A stretch of DNA of 10,288 nucleotides from NCBI GenBank assembly GCA_963978445.1, contig CAXBRT010000058.1, positions 1-10,288 on the forward strand, in the 5' to 3' direction. Source of the DNA: TMED14 sp003444795 (GTDB lineage: Bacteria; Bacteroidota; Bacteroidia; Flavobacteriales; Schleiferiaceae). The position numbers and the translations under genes are program-made. The notes beneath the pieces are model-generated. The model was not told where the DNA came from. It did not search any database and saw nothing but the letters and a program-made list of their open reading frames with translations. Of the stretch, positions 1-7,176 are shown piece by piece; position 1 is the stretch's first letter, and every line of letters starts with the position of its first letter.

Positions 1-1168
1 AAAATCCGGCATGCACTTCCACGAGCTTCCCCTCCCGGTCGTAGAGCAGGTAGGTAGGATAGGAGATAAAGTTCTCGATGGGAAGAATCTTTTCTACCGC
101 CCCTCGCTCAGCGCGGCCCGCAAAGAGGATGGGGTAGGGCAGGTCCAGGTAGCTTGCCACACGCCCAATGGCCGGCTTGGCCACCTCGCGGTCATCCGAC
201 CGCTCAAAAGCCAGTGCATAGATGTCCAATCCATCGTATTTAACTAGTTCCTTGAAAAAGGCGGATTCATCCAAACAATTCGGACACCAAGAGCCCATGA
301 CTTGGATAAGGGTGACGTTTCCTTTCCCTGTCTGGATGCGGACCGGGTTGCCTGAAGCATACTCGGGCAGTGTGAGGTCTAGGCCTGTTGCGCTGGCACG
401 GGTGATCGCGTAGGGATTGTCCAAGCTGGCCTCCGAGTTGGGCGTTCCACTGAAATCTTCGCGGTAACTGGCGCCGCTGAAATGGGTCTCGGTTAGGCTG
501 CCATCAGGCCCCAGCTCCATAGTAAACGTGTAGCAGTGCACCCCGTCAAAGGTGCTGAGCAAGATGCGGTTGCCGTACCGGTTCCCCGCCAAGTAGCGGT
601 AGTCGCCGGTTTGCGTGAGAATACTTCCGCGAATTTCCCCAGAGACATGGGTGTAGAATTCGCCAACGGCATGGACTTCGTTTTCTTTTCCGGTGCGTAG
701 ACGCAAGTCGTAGCGTTCGGCTAAGGGATGGCGTGGGCTGTCAAAGGTGCTCTGGCCAAAAAGATCCTCCGGAAAGCGCTTATGGTTCATTTCAGCCCCA
801 CATTCTAGCACGGAAGCTGGTTGGGCAGCGAAAGGGAAGCGTTCATTCGTTTCCGTTTTTACAAAAAATCCTGACAATTGGTCGTCCTTCTGTTCTTGGA
901 GTAACAATTCGGCTTGGAAGGGGAAAGCCCAGTGTGAATGGCCCGCCTTGTCGCTCCCATGGGGGGTAAGGGTGAGTTGCTCTTCTCCATTGATAATGGC
1001 ACACCCACGCAGATAGTCCTCATCATCCAACGAGAGCACTGCTTGGAAGTGCAGGGTATGCTGCTCACTGAAGATAATACGTGCGTTGTAGAGAATATCC
1101 TTGCCCTCAACAGAATGGGCAAAGGCTGTGGTCGAGAGCGTCATGAATAAAAAGAGCCAGCGTTTCAT
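1..1168 (-). CDS. Secreted TlpA-like thiol-disulfide oxidoreductase, C-terminus cut by window edge
   Basis: The reading frame opens with ATG at 1168 and stays open to base 2, giving 389 residues without a stop, so the gene is partial. The first 17 residues (MKRWLFLFMTLSTTAFA) form a signal peptide with an AFA cleavage site, implying export to the periplasm. Residues about 18-260 form a beta-rich N-terminal region seen in Bacteroidota TlpA-like proteins, including GDYRYLAGN (about 188-196) and FDGVHCY (207-213). The redoxin domain follows: GSWCPNC with CxxC cysteines at 295 and 298, and SYPT with the cis-proline at 371. Family members reduce or shuttle disulfides on envelope proteins; the substrate here is unknown. 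The domain appears only a few residues short of its end. The gene lies 39 bases after the phosphohexomutase stop on the same strand and is probably co-transcribed. The thioredoxin-fold call is firm; specific function is not. Confidence 0.85.
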   Translation of the reverse strand, partial: MKRWLFLFMTLSTTAFAHSVEGKDILYNARIIFSEQHTLHFQAVLSLDDEDYLRGCAIINGEEQLTLTPHGSDKAGHSHWAFPFQAELLLQEQKDDQLSGFFVKTETNERFPFAAQPASVLECGAEMNHKRFPEDLFGQSTFDSPRHPLAERYDLRLRTGKENEVHAVGEFYTHVSGEIRGSILTQTGDYRYLAGNRYGNRILLSTFDGVHCYTFTMELGPDGSLTETHFSGASYREDFSGTPNSEASLDNPYAITRASATGLDLTLPEYASGNPVRIQTGKGNVTLIQVMGSWCPNCLDESAFFKELVKYDGLDIYALAFERSDDREVAKPAIGRVASYLDLPYPILFAGRAERGAVEKILPIENFISYPTYLLYDREGKLVEVHAGF

Positions 1169-1207
1169 CCCCCCAAGGTACGGCCCACTGCCGCGTGTCG
1201 CAACGCT

Positions 1208-2938
1208 TTACAGCGCAGTGATGACTTCGGTGTAGGCGGCAATTCGGGCCTCTAGTTCATCGCGTAAGCGACGGTACTGCGCGGCAGGCTGGTCGGGATC
1301 CAAGTGTGGTCCCAAGGCACAGAAGTAGTACTTGATCTTGGGTTCGGTCCCACTCGGACGAGCCGTGACGCGGTCGCCATTGGCCAAACGCAGCTGGATA
1401 ACATTGGACGCGGGCAAATCAATTGTTTCTTGGCGACCATCCGATAAATAGGTGGTGAGGCCGGTCTTGAAGTCCAAAACGGCCTCCACGGCAATGCCGG
1501 CGAGTTCGACGGGAGGCTCTTCCCGGAATCGCTCCATAATGCCGGCAATAGCTTCAGCCCCTTCTCGGCCTTTCTTGGTGACGCTCAACAAGGACTCGTG
1601 ATGTACCCCGTGCTGTACGTAGAGCTGAAGAAGGTGTTCAAAAAAGCTGGCGCCTTTGGCTTTGTTCCATGCCGCTGCTTCCGCTAACATGGCAGCAGAG
1701 GAAACGGCATCCTTGTCGCGCACAAAGTCACCTACCAGGTAGCCATACGATTCCTCACCACCCACCAAGAAGGTCTGCTGACCTTCAAAGCGTCGAATGA
1801 GATCCGCAATCCATTTGAAGCCTGTCAGGGTGTGGTAGGTAGGAATGCCATAACTCCCGGCAATGCGTTCCAACAAAGGGGTCGTGACGACCGTACTCGC
1901 GACAAAGGGATGGGAAGGCAAAGAGCCTTGGACTTGGTGCTGCTGAAGTACGTAGTCGACGAGGACAGATGCCGCTTGGTTGCCGTTTAGCAAGACGATG
2001 TCCTGATGGTCGTTGCGACCCGCAATCCCGACTCGATCGGTATCGGGATCGCAGCCGATGACCATGTCGGCGCCCAGTTCTTGTGCTTTTTCAATGGCCA
2101 AGGCCAATGCCGCGGGCTCTTCCGGATTGGGGGAGTGCACCGTGGGGAAGTTTCCATTCGGGGTGGCTTGGGATTGGAGCACATGCACGTTTTTGAAACC
2201 GAATCGCTCCAAAGCCGGTGGCACCATCGTGATGGACGTGCCATGGAGGGCTGTAAATACCAGGTTCAGGGCATGGTTTCCAGAGGTATTCATGGAAAGC
2301 GTAGCTACTTGCGCCAAATAGGCTTCATCGGCCTTTTGGTCCAAGTAGGTGAGGTGGGAAGACTTGGCTGCCCATTGGATATCCTCCAAGGCCACAGAAC
2401 GCACCGCTGCGAGAATCTCTTTGTCTTGAGGCGGGACGAGTTGGCCGCCGTCGCTCCAATAGACCTTGTAGCCGTTGTATTCCTTAGGGTTGTGTGACGC
2501 AGTCAGAACGATACCGGCTGTACAGCCATATTCGCGTACAGTAAAGCTCAATTGAGGAGTGGGGCGCAGTTCAGGATATAGGAGGACGTCAATCTCATTG
2601 GCGGTTAAGACATGCGCCACTTCCAAGGCCAACGTATCGCTTTGGTTGCGGGAATCATAGGCGATGGCCACTTTGGGAATCGCTACGTCGCTAGCTTTTA
2701 AGTAGTTGGCGAGACCTTGTGTGGCGAGACCCAGCGTGTATTTGTTGATACCATTAGAGCCCAAGCGCATTATGCCGCGCAGACCACCCGTGCCAAATTC
2801 TAGATCGGTGTAGAAGGCTTCGTTCAAGGTCGCAGGATCGTTGCTCATCCACTGTCGGATGATAGCCTTGTCGCTTTCGGCAATGGGTGCTGCAAGCCAG
2901 GCTTCCGCTTTCTGTAGGGCAATGGGATCAAATTCCAT
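1208..2938 (-). CDS. Phosphoglucomutase/phosphomannomutase (alpha-D-phosphohexomutase, PGM2 type)
   Basis: This 576-residue cytoplasmic enzyme should interconvert hexose 1-phosphate and 6-phosphate through a phosphoserine, linking glycolysis to nucleotide-sugar and polysaccharide synthesis. All four family motifs are intact: the active serine loop TASHNP with Ser148; the Mg-binding loop DPDTDR at 297-302; the sugar-recognition loop GEESYG at 394-399; and the phosphate-binding loop RPSGTEPKIK at 527-536. An N-terminal FGTGGLRGIM stretch (48-57) is also typical. Length fits the roughly 570-residue PGM2-like group common in Bacteroidota. The start at 2938 places all motifs where expected. It lies 48 bases after ribH and 39 bases before the TlpA-like gene. 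Glucose versus mannose preference cannot be read from the sequence, so no symbol is given. Confidence 0.95.
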   Translation of the reverse strand: MEFDPIALQKAEAWLAAPIAESDKAIIRQWMSNDPATLNEAFYTDLEFGTGGLRGIMRLGSNGINKYTLGLATQGLANYLKASDVAIPKVAIAYDSRNQSDTLALEVAHVLTANEIDVLLYPELRPTPQLSFTVREYGCTAGIVLTASHNPKEYNGYKVYWSDGGQLVPPQDKEILAAVRSVALEDIQWAAKSSHLTYLDQKADEAYLAQVATLSMNTSGNHALNLVFTALHGTSITMVPPALERFGFKNVHVLQSQATPNGNFPTVHSPNPEEPAALALAIEKAQELGADMVIGCDPDTDRVGIAGRNDHQDIVLLNGNQAASVLVDYVLQQHQVQGSLPSHPFVASTVVTTPLLERIAGSYGIPTYHTLTGFKWIADLIRRFEGQQTFLVGGEESYGYLVGDFVRDKDAVSSAAMLAEAAAWNKAKGASFFEHLLQLYVQHGVHHESLLSVTKKGREGAEAIAGIMERFREEPPVELAGIAVEAVLDFKTGLTTYLSDGRQETIDLPASNVIQLRLANGDRVTARPSGTEPKIKYYFCALGPHLDPDQPAAQYRRLRDELEARIAAYTEVITAL

Positions 2939-2986
2939 AACGGCAAATATCGAAGAAAGAGGGCCGTTGCCGGCGCTTAGAATGCG

Positions 2987-3457
2987 TCAGAATTGCGCCA
3001 TTTTGACCGCAGCAATGGCGGCTTCATCGCCTTTGTTGCCCAACTTGCCGCCGCAGCGGTCCAAAGATTGTTGTTCGTGATCGTCCGTCAAAACACAAAA
3101 AATGACTGGGACTTTTCCGTGGGCATTGAGCTCGGCAATCCCGTGGGTCACACCTTGGCATACGAAGTCAAAATGAGCTGTTTCACCGCGGATTACGGAC
3201 CCAATGGCAATTACCGCATCAAATTCTAAAGAGGCAGATACCATTTTACAGCCGTGAATCAGCTCAAAGCTGCCAGGAACGGCAAAGTCTTCGATGTCCG
3301 AGGGTTTTACGCCCAGGGCCTCCAGGGTGTCTCGAGCGCCTTGCGCCAGTGCATCTGTGATATGGCTATTCCACTCCGAAACGACCAGCGCAAAACGCTT
3401 TCCCTTTGCGGAAGGAATCCCGGAAAGATCGAGGGATCCGCGTTGTGCGGTCGCCAT
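2987..3457 (-). CDS. ribH: 6,7-dimethyl-8-ribityllumazine synthase (riboflavin synthase beta chain)
   Basis: The protein catalyses the penultimate step of riboflavin synthesis, condensing 5-amino-6-ribitylaminouracil with 3,4-dihydroxy-2-butanone 4-phosphate; family members assemble into pentamers or 60-mer capsids. The 156 residues match family length. Signature segments are in order: VSEWNSHIT (Trp29), VPGSFEL (60-66), the GSVIRGETAHFDFV loop with catalytic His95, and LTDDHEQQSLDR with phosphate-binding Arg134, followed by GNKGDEAA. A longer frame opens at 3493, but that would overlap the TPR gene by 35 bases. The ATG at 3457 lies one base after the TPR stop (TAAGATG) and gives the standard length, so it is preferred. 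This spacing implies translational coupling. Other rib genes are not in the window. Confidence 0.96.
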   Translation of the reverse strand: MATAQRGSLDLSGIPSAKGKRFALVVSEWNSHITDALAQGARDTLEALGVKPSDIEDFAVPGSFELIHGCKMVSASLEFDAVIAIGSVIRGETAHFDFVCQGVTHGIAELNAHGKVPVIFCVLTDDHEQQSLDRCGGKLGNKGDEAAIAAVKMAQF

Positions 3458-3458
3458 C

Positions 3459-4157
3459 TTACTGGTTGTTGATCTTGGCCTCGCAGTAGCCAATCATCGC
3501 ATCGACATCGGCGGCCTCGTTGGAGGTGGCAAACTCTTCTTTGATGCGTGTGTAGTACTTCAAAGCGGCCTTGTAGTCGCCATTGATTTCCGCTGCAGAG
3601 GCGGCCTTAGACAAGTAGAAAGGCGTGAGGAAGTTGTTGACCTGCTCCTTGGAAGCCTTTGCGTAATATTCTTCTGCCTCTTCCGGTTGGTTGAGATCTG
3701 CAAATGCATCCCCGATGGCGCCCAAAGCAACACCGCTCAATACACCGTCGTTGCTGCTGAAATCATCCAGGTGTGCGATCGCCTCTTCGGGCTGACCCAA
3801 TCCGAGGTAGCACAAACCCGCGTAGTATTCGGCGAGATTGCCCGCTTTCGTGGAGCCGTGCTCCTCAATGATGTCCAAGAAGCCCAATTGAGCAGCGTTG
3901 CCGTTCAAGGCCAATTTCAAAGAGTCTTGTGCAAAGGCCTTTTGAGCAGGGTAGATGGCGATTTGAGCCTCCTCTTCCGCAGGACCTGCGATGAAGTGGT
4001 TGTAGGCCCACACCAGGGCGAAAAGAGCAATAGCGCCTCCAATGATTTGGGTGATGCGCTGCTTGTTAGCATTAACAAAAGATTCAACTTTTCCGAGGCT
4101 TTCGGTTACAACCGCTTCGGGGTTTTCAATTAGGTCAAATTCGTTTTTCTTCGCCAT
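3459..4157 (-). CDS. Membrane-anchored tetratricopeptide repeat protein, YfgM-like architecture
   Basis: The product is 232 residues. A charged N-terminal stretch (1-34) precedes one hydrophobic segment at about 36-54 (TQIIGGAIALFALVWAYNHF), then a soluble helical region with TPR-like helix pairs at about 107-135, 144-175 and 180-211 (for example YYAGLCYLGLGQPEEAIAHL). One N-terminal membrane anchor with TPRs on the far side resembles YfgM, an accessory of the SecYEG translocon in enterobacteria. That is analogy, not proof. An upstream in-frame ATG at 4190 would add 11 residues but overlaps the TAnnTTTG box at 4188-4195, so 4157 (MAKKNEF) is preferred. It is the first gene of the left block and couples directly into ribH. 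A TPR gene next to ribH and divergent from recF is, from memory, common in Flavobacteriia. Confidence 0.85.
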   Translation of the reverse strand: MAKKNEFDLIENPEAVVTESLGKVESFVNANKQRITQIIGGAIALFALVWAYNHFIAGPAEEEAQIAIYPAQKAFAQDSLKLALNGNAAQLGFLDIIEEHGSTKAGNLAEYYAGLCYLGLGQPEEAIAHLDDFSSNDGVLSGVALGAIGDAFADLNQPEEAEEYYAKASKEQVNNFLTPFYLSKAASAAEINGDYKAALKYYTRIKEEFATSNEAADVDAMIGYCEAKINNQ

Positions 4158-4187
4158 GATGCGTGGAAATGGTATGAAATAGGCCGC

Positions 4188-4195
4188 CAAAGATA
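4188..4195 (-). promoter_or_regulatory. Candidate Bacteroidota -7 box for the TPR-ribH-pgm unit
   Basis: The minus strand reads TATCTTTG, an exact match to the Bacteroidota -7 consensus TAnnTTTG, 30 bases upstream of the preferred TPR start at 4157. A start of transcription about 5-7 bases downstream would give a leader of roughly 25 bases. No convincing -33 TTTG was found at the expected distance, so the call rests on one box and its position in a divergent intergenic region. Confidence 0.45.
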
Positions 4196-4216
4196 GCCAA
4201 AAGGAAAGTTCAGCGG

Positions 4217-4224
4217 TACTTTTG
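4217..4224 (+). promoter_or_regulatory. Candidate Bacteroidota -7 box for recF-dciA
   Basis: The plus strand reads TACTTTTG, an exact TAnnTTTG match. It ends only 4 bases before the recF ATG at 4229, so transcription would start at or almost at the start codon. An in-frame TGA at 4223-4225 rules out an earlier recF start. No -33 TTTG is evident upstream. Either the mRNA is leaderless, or this match is coincidental. Confidence 0.35.
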
Positions 4225-4228
4225 ATGC

Positions 4229-5332
4229 ATGCAGGATGTGATTCTTACAGATCTTCGGTTGGTGCACTTCAAGAACCATGCACAGGCCGAATTTCAATTC
4301 AGCCCCAAACTCAATGCCCTCCTGGGTTCTAACGGGGCTGGCAAGACGACCATCCTGGATGCCGTTCATGTGCTCTGCATGACGCGCAGCTACTTTCACA
4401 GCATGGATTCTCATTGTATTCAGTTTGATGCACCCTTCTTTGTGGCCGAAGGGACGATGGCCATTGGTTCGGCCGAAACCCCCCTGTACTGCGGTCTGAA
4501 GCGCGGTGAGAAAAAGGTATTCAAAGCGGACGATGCCGAATACACCAAGCTTTCTGAACACCTTGGGCGCTTCCCCGTGGTCATGATTTCTCCATACGAC
4601 CGCGATTTGATCACAGAAGGCAGCGAAACGCGTCGAAAATTCATGGATGCCGTCATCGCACAATCCAACAAGGCTTTCTTGGACGCCTTGATTCAGTACA
4701 ATCGGGCACTTACCCAGCGCAATGCCCTACTGAAGTATTTCGCGGCCAACCGGACTTTTGACGCTTCCATGTTGGAACTCTACGACGAACAACTCTGTCA
4801 ATGGGCCCCCATTATTCATGATGCACGCGCCGCCTTTGTGGCGGACTTTGAGCCCCGCCTCCAACATTACTACCGTTGGATGGCCGGTGAAGGGGAGTCC
4901 GTAGGCATTGCCTTCAAATCGGCCTTAACGGAATCCTCCATGCAAGAGGTGCTTGCCGAGCGTCTCCCCAAGGATCGCGTGGTTCAATACACCTCGGCCG
5001 GACCCCATCGGGAAGATTTGGTCTTTACCCTGCATGGTCAGCCCTTGCAGCGTGTGGGGTCTCAGGGGCAGCAAAAATCCTTTTTAGTGGCCCTGAAATT
5101 GGCGGTCTTCGATGCGCTAAAGGATGCCCTTCAGCTCAAGCCTATCTTGCTTTTGGACGATATTTTTGATAAGCTAGATGCCCAACGGGTGGAGGGCTTG
5201 ATTCGATTGGTGAATGAGCACCATTTTGGCCAAATTTTCATCACGGACACGCACCCCGAACGGACTGCTCACATGGTGAAAGAAGTCAACGAGGAGGCCA
5301 AGGTGTTGGATTTGAGCCCCATTCAGCCATGA
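4229..5332 (+). CDS. recF: DNA replication and repair protein RecF
   Basis: RecF is an SMC-like ATPase that helps load RecA onto gapped single-stranded DNA via the RecFOR pathway. The 367 residues match family length. Visible motifs: the N-terminal LTDLRLVHFKNH strand; Walker A GSNGAGKTT at 33-41; the ABC-type signature SQGQQ at 278-282, preceded by SAGPHRED (256-263); Walker B ILLLDD at 306-311; and D-loop DKLDAQR (314-320). The start at 4229 is fixed by an in-frame TGA six bases upstream. The stop overlaps the next ATG (ATGA at 5329), so the DciA-like protein is probably translationally coupled. The gene is divergent from the TPR-ribH unit, and not beside dnaA/dnaN as in many Firmicutes and Proteobacteria. 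Confidence 0.97.
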   Translation: MQDVILTDLRLVHFKNHAQAEFQFSPKLNALLGSNGAGKTTILDAVHVLCMTRSYFHSMDSHCIQFDAPFFVAEGTMAIGSAETPLYCGLKRGEKKVFKADDAEYTKLSEHLGRFPVVMISPYDRDLITEGSETRRKFMDAVIAQSNKAFLDALIQYNRALTQRNALLKYFAANRTFDASMLELYDEQLCQWAPIIHDARAAFVADFEPRLQHYYRWMAGEGESVGIAFKSALTESSMQEVLAERLPKDRVVQYTSAGPHREDLVFTLHGQPLQRVGSQGQQKSFLVALKLAVFDALKDALQLKPILLLDDIFDKLDAQRVEGLIRLVNEHHFGQIFITDTHPERTAHMVKEVNEEAKVLDLSPIQP

Positions 5333-5625
5333 GTCGCCGCCCGCAGCTGCAATCCCTACAGGATGCACTTAGCACGTTGACGGACAGGTTTAAAGACAAG
5401 CCGGCCTACCAACTAGCCTTGGTGAAAAATGCCTGGCAAGCCACCCTGGGGGAGGCCGCAACCCAGAAGGTCCATAAGTTCAGCATGCATGAGGGGGTAC
5501 TGCACGTTCACCTTCAATCCGATTCTTTGCGCCACGAACTCAGTCTGCAGCGCAGTCGGCTTTTGGTCGCCTTGAATGAGGCCTTGGAAGGGGCAGTCGT
5601 GCTGGAAGAATTGGCGCTTCACTAA
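5329..5625 (+). CDS. DUF721 family protein, DciA-like helicase-loading factor
   Basis: This small 98-residue protein has the DUF721 pattern: an N-terminal helical part (LQDALSTLTDRF), then the central NAWQATLGEAATQKVHKFSM segment (34-53), a beta hairpin GVLHVHLQSDSLRHELSL (56-73), and a C-terminal helix. DciA proteins of this family interact with the replicative helicase DnaB and are thought to be the ancestral loader in bacteria without DnaC/DnaI. This copy is essentially the core domain, without the long extension of some proteobacterial proteins. It overlaps recF by ATGA, which fits a shared replication/repair role. The family call is good; loader function in this organism is inferred. Confidence 0.85.
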   Translation: MSRRPQLQSLQDALSTLTDRFKDKPAYQLALVKNAWQATLGEAATQKVHKFSMHEGVLHVHLQSDSLRHELSLQRSRLLVALNEALEGAVVLEELALH

Positions 5626-5638
5626 TCTGCAAAAAAAA

Positions 5639-5664
5639 CCGGCCATCCCCGCAGGAATGGCCGG
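5639..5664 (-). terminator. Distal intrinsic terminator downstream of ndk
   Basis: CCGGCCAT (5639-5646) and ATGGCCGG (5657-5664) form a perfect 8-bp stem with a 10-base loop. On the minus strand it is followed by eight T residues (complement of the A run at 5631-5638), a textbook intrinsic terminator for ndk. On the plus strand the stem is followed by an A-rich stretch, so it is not a standard terminator for the dciA side. Confidence 0.85.
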
Positions 5665-5686
5665 AAAAAAACCGGTTAAAAAACCG
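5665..5686 (-). terminator. Proximal intrinsic terminator of ndk
   Basis: CGGTT (5673-5677) and AACCG (5682-5686) form a 5-bp stem with a four-base loop, starting 10 bases after the ndk stop on the minus strand. It is followed there by GG and seven T residues (complement of 5665-5671). The stem is weaker than the one at 5639-5664, and the two would act in series. Confidence 0.55.
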
Positions 5687-5696
5687 AAAAAAAAAC

Positions 5697-6119
5697 TTAG
5701 TAAGCGTATTGCTCGCGGCCGCCAAAGAAAAAGGCGCCTTCGATCGCAGCGTTTTCGTCGCTGTCCGAGCCGTGGATGGCGTTTGCCGCGATAGATTGCG
5801 CATACAGCTTACGGATGGTGCCTTCCGCTGCTTCAGCAGGGTTGGTGGCGCCAATCAAGGTGCGGAAGTCAGCAACAGCGTTTTCTTTTTCCAAGATGGC
5901 CGCTACGATTGGGCCGGAAGTCATGTACTCGACCAATTCTCCGTAGAAAGGACGCTCGGCGTGCACAGCATAGAACTGACCCGCTTCGTTGCGGCTCAAT
6001 TGCGTGAGTTTCATGGCCACGATGCGGAAACCGGCGCCATTGATTTTTTCAAGGATAGCACCGATGTGTCCGTTTTCGACAGCATCTGGCTTGATCATGG
6101 TAAAAGTGCGATTGCTCAT
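5697..6119 (-). CDS. ndk: Nucleoside diphosphate kinase
   Basis: The enzyme transfers the gamma phosphate of ATP to other nucleoside diphosphates through a phosphohistidine, balancing cytoplasmic NTP and dNTP pools. At 140 residues it is normal length. It begins with RTFTMIKPDAV (Lys10), contains the RPFYGELVEYMTSGPIVA core (56-73), the ATNPAEAAEGTIR nucleotide-binding segment (Thr92, Arg103), and the active-site NAIHGSDS with His116. The frame is open further upstream to 6272, but the ATG at 6119 gives the canonical N-terminus. The gene converges on dciA and is divergent from the nrnA-like gene. It ends in two consecutive terminators. Confidence 0.97.
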   Translation of the reverse strand: MSNRTFTMIKPDAVENGHIGAILEKINGAGFRIVAMKLTQLSRNEAGQFYAVHAERPFYGELVEYMTSGPIVAAILEKENAVADFRTLIGATNPAEAAEGTIRKLYAQSIAANAIHGSDSDENAAIEGAFFFGGREQYAY

Positions 6120-6174
6120 AATATTTCTCGTTTTCGGCCGCGAAATTACGAAATTTACCCCCACAGACCTTCCT
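6120..6174. promoter_or_regulatory. Divergent intergenic region, ndk / nrnA-like
   Basis: These 55 bases separate two outward-facing starts and must hold or adjoin promoters for both unless nrnA is read from further upstream. On the minus strand, TAAATTTC and TAATTTCG each match TAnnTTTG at 7 of 8 positions. No comparable box was found on the plus strand. The assignment is weak. Confidence 0.3.
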
Positions 6175-7176
6175 ATGGCATTGCATGATTTATCCCGCCT
6201 GTTGGCGCAGAAACCCCATCGTCTCGTTCTTACCTCGCATTGGAACCCGGATGGGGATGCTGTTGGGTCCACCTTGGGCTTAGCGCATTACTTGCAGGGC
6301 AAGGGCCACAGTGTTCAAGTGGTTTTCCCCAATTCTCCTTCAGCTCCCGTCTCCAAGGCACCCGGATTTTCTGCGCCTTGGGTGCATCTGTACGATAGCG
6401 ATGCGGCCGGGTGTTCGGCCATTTTTTCCCAGGCGGAAGGCCTCTTTTCGTTGGATTACAATACCTCCTCCCGAGTAGGCGAGGCCATGCAGGCGGAGCT
6501 TGAAGCATTTGATGGGTTTAAAGTTATAATTGATCACCACCAGGAACCCGACGGGGGATATGACTTTGTGTACAGCCAAACCACCAAGTCGTCGACCGCA
6601 GAAATGGTCTACGATTTCATTGCTACCCACGGTGGAACCTTGGATGTGGCCGCAGCCGATTGCTTACTCATGGGCTTGATTACCGATACCGGGTCCTTCC
6701 GCTTTCCTTCCGTAAGTGCTTCTACGCTCAAAGCGGCGTCAGCCCTCGTTGAGGTGGGAGCTGAACCGCATGTCATTCACGAACGCCTTTTTGAATCCAA
6801 CCCGCCCAGCCGGCTGAAGCTTTGGGGACGAGGTTTGAATAGCTTGGAGATTCTGGCCAATGGTCGCGCTACGTTGGCATACCTAACCGCTCAAGACATC
6901 GCCGAATGTGGCTACGAGGCGGGTGATACTGAAGGCCTTGTAAATCAGGGCCTTGGAATAACCGGCGTCTCCCTTTCCGCCTTTGCCCGTGAAGACGCCT
7001 CCGGAAAAGTAAAGTTGAGTTTCCGCAGCAAAGGGGAGGTGGATGTCAACGCCTTTTCGCGCGCTCATTGGAATGGGGGTGGGCATATCCATGCCGCAGG
7101 CGGTAGCGCCGAAGGGAATTTGGCAGAGATTTTGCCCCTCTTGCGTCAGACCATTACGGACTATTTAAGCGCATGA
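6175..7176 (+). CDS. nrnA: DHH/DHHA1 phosphoesterase, NrnA-like (nanoRNase / pAp phosphatase)
   Basis: NrnA-type enzymes degrade 2-5 nucleotide RNAs and hydrolyse 3'-phosphoadenosine 5'-phosphate in the cytoplasm, replacing Orn where it is absent. The 333 residues match the family. Metal-binding motifs are complete: SHWNPDGDA with His22, Asp25, Asp27 or Asp28 region; FSLDYN with Asp94; the DHH triad IDHHQEPDGG (120-122); and ITDTGSFRF with Asp171. The C-terminal DHHA1 domain has the glycine-rich GGGHIHAAGG (301-310). The frame extends upstream to 5989, across ndk, but the ATG at 6175 gives the usual short N-terminus before the first DHH strand. The stop overlaps the ATG of the GldI-like gene (ATGA at 7173), indicating coupling. 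The family call is secure; the split between nanoRNase and pAp activity is inferred. Confidence 0.93.
   Translation: MALHDLSRLLAQKPHRLVLTSHWNPDGDAVGSTLGLAHYLQGKGHSVQVVFPNSPSAPVSKAPGFSAPWVHLYDSDAAGCSAIFSQAEGLFSLDYNTSSRVGEAMQAELEAFDGFKVIIDHHQEPDGGYDFVYSQTTKSSTAEMVYDFIATHGGTLDVAAADCLLMGLITDTGSFRFPSVSASTLKAASALVEVGAEPHVIHERLFESNPPSRLKLWGRGLNSLEILANGRATLAYLTAQDIAECGYEAGDTEGLVNQGLGITGVSLSAFAREDASGKVKLSFRSKGEVDVNAFSRAHWNGGGHIHAAGGSAEGNLAEILPLLRQTITDYLSA

Noticed and set aside
3294..4133. Long plus-strand open frame (279 codons) opposite the TPR gene and ribH
   Set aside because: It is antisense to two well-supported genes, has no recognisable domain, and follows from codon bias of the real frames.
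5989..6174. Extended N-terminus of the NrnA-like protein beginning at 5989
   Set aside because: The extra 62 codons run antisense through ndk and the divergent intergenic region; the ATG at 6175 gives the normal family N-terminus.
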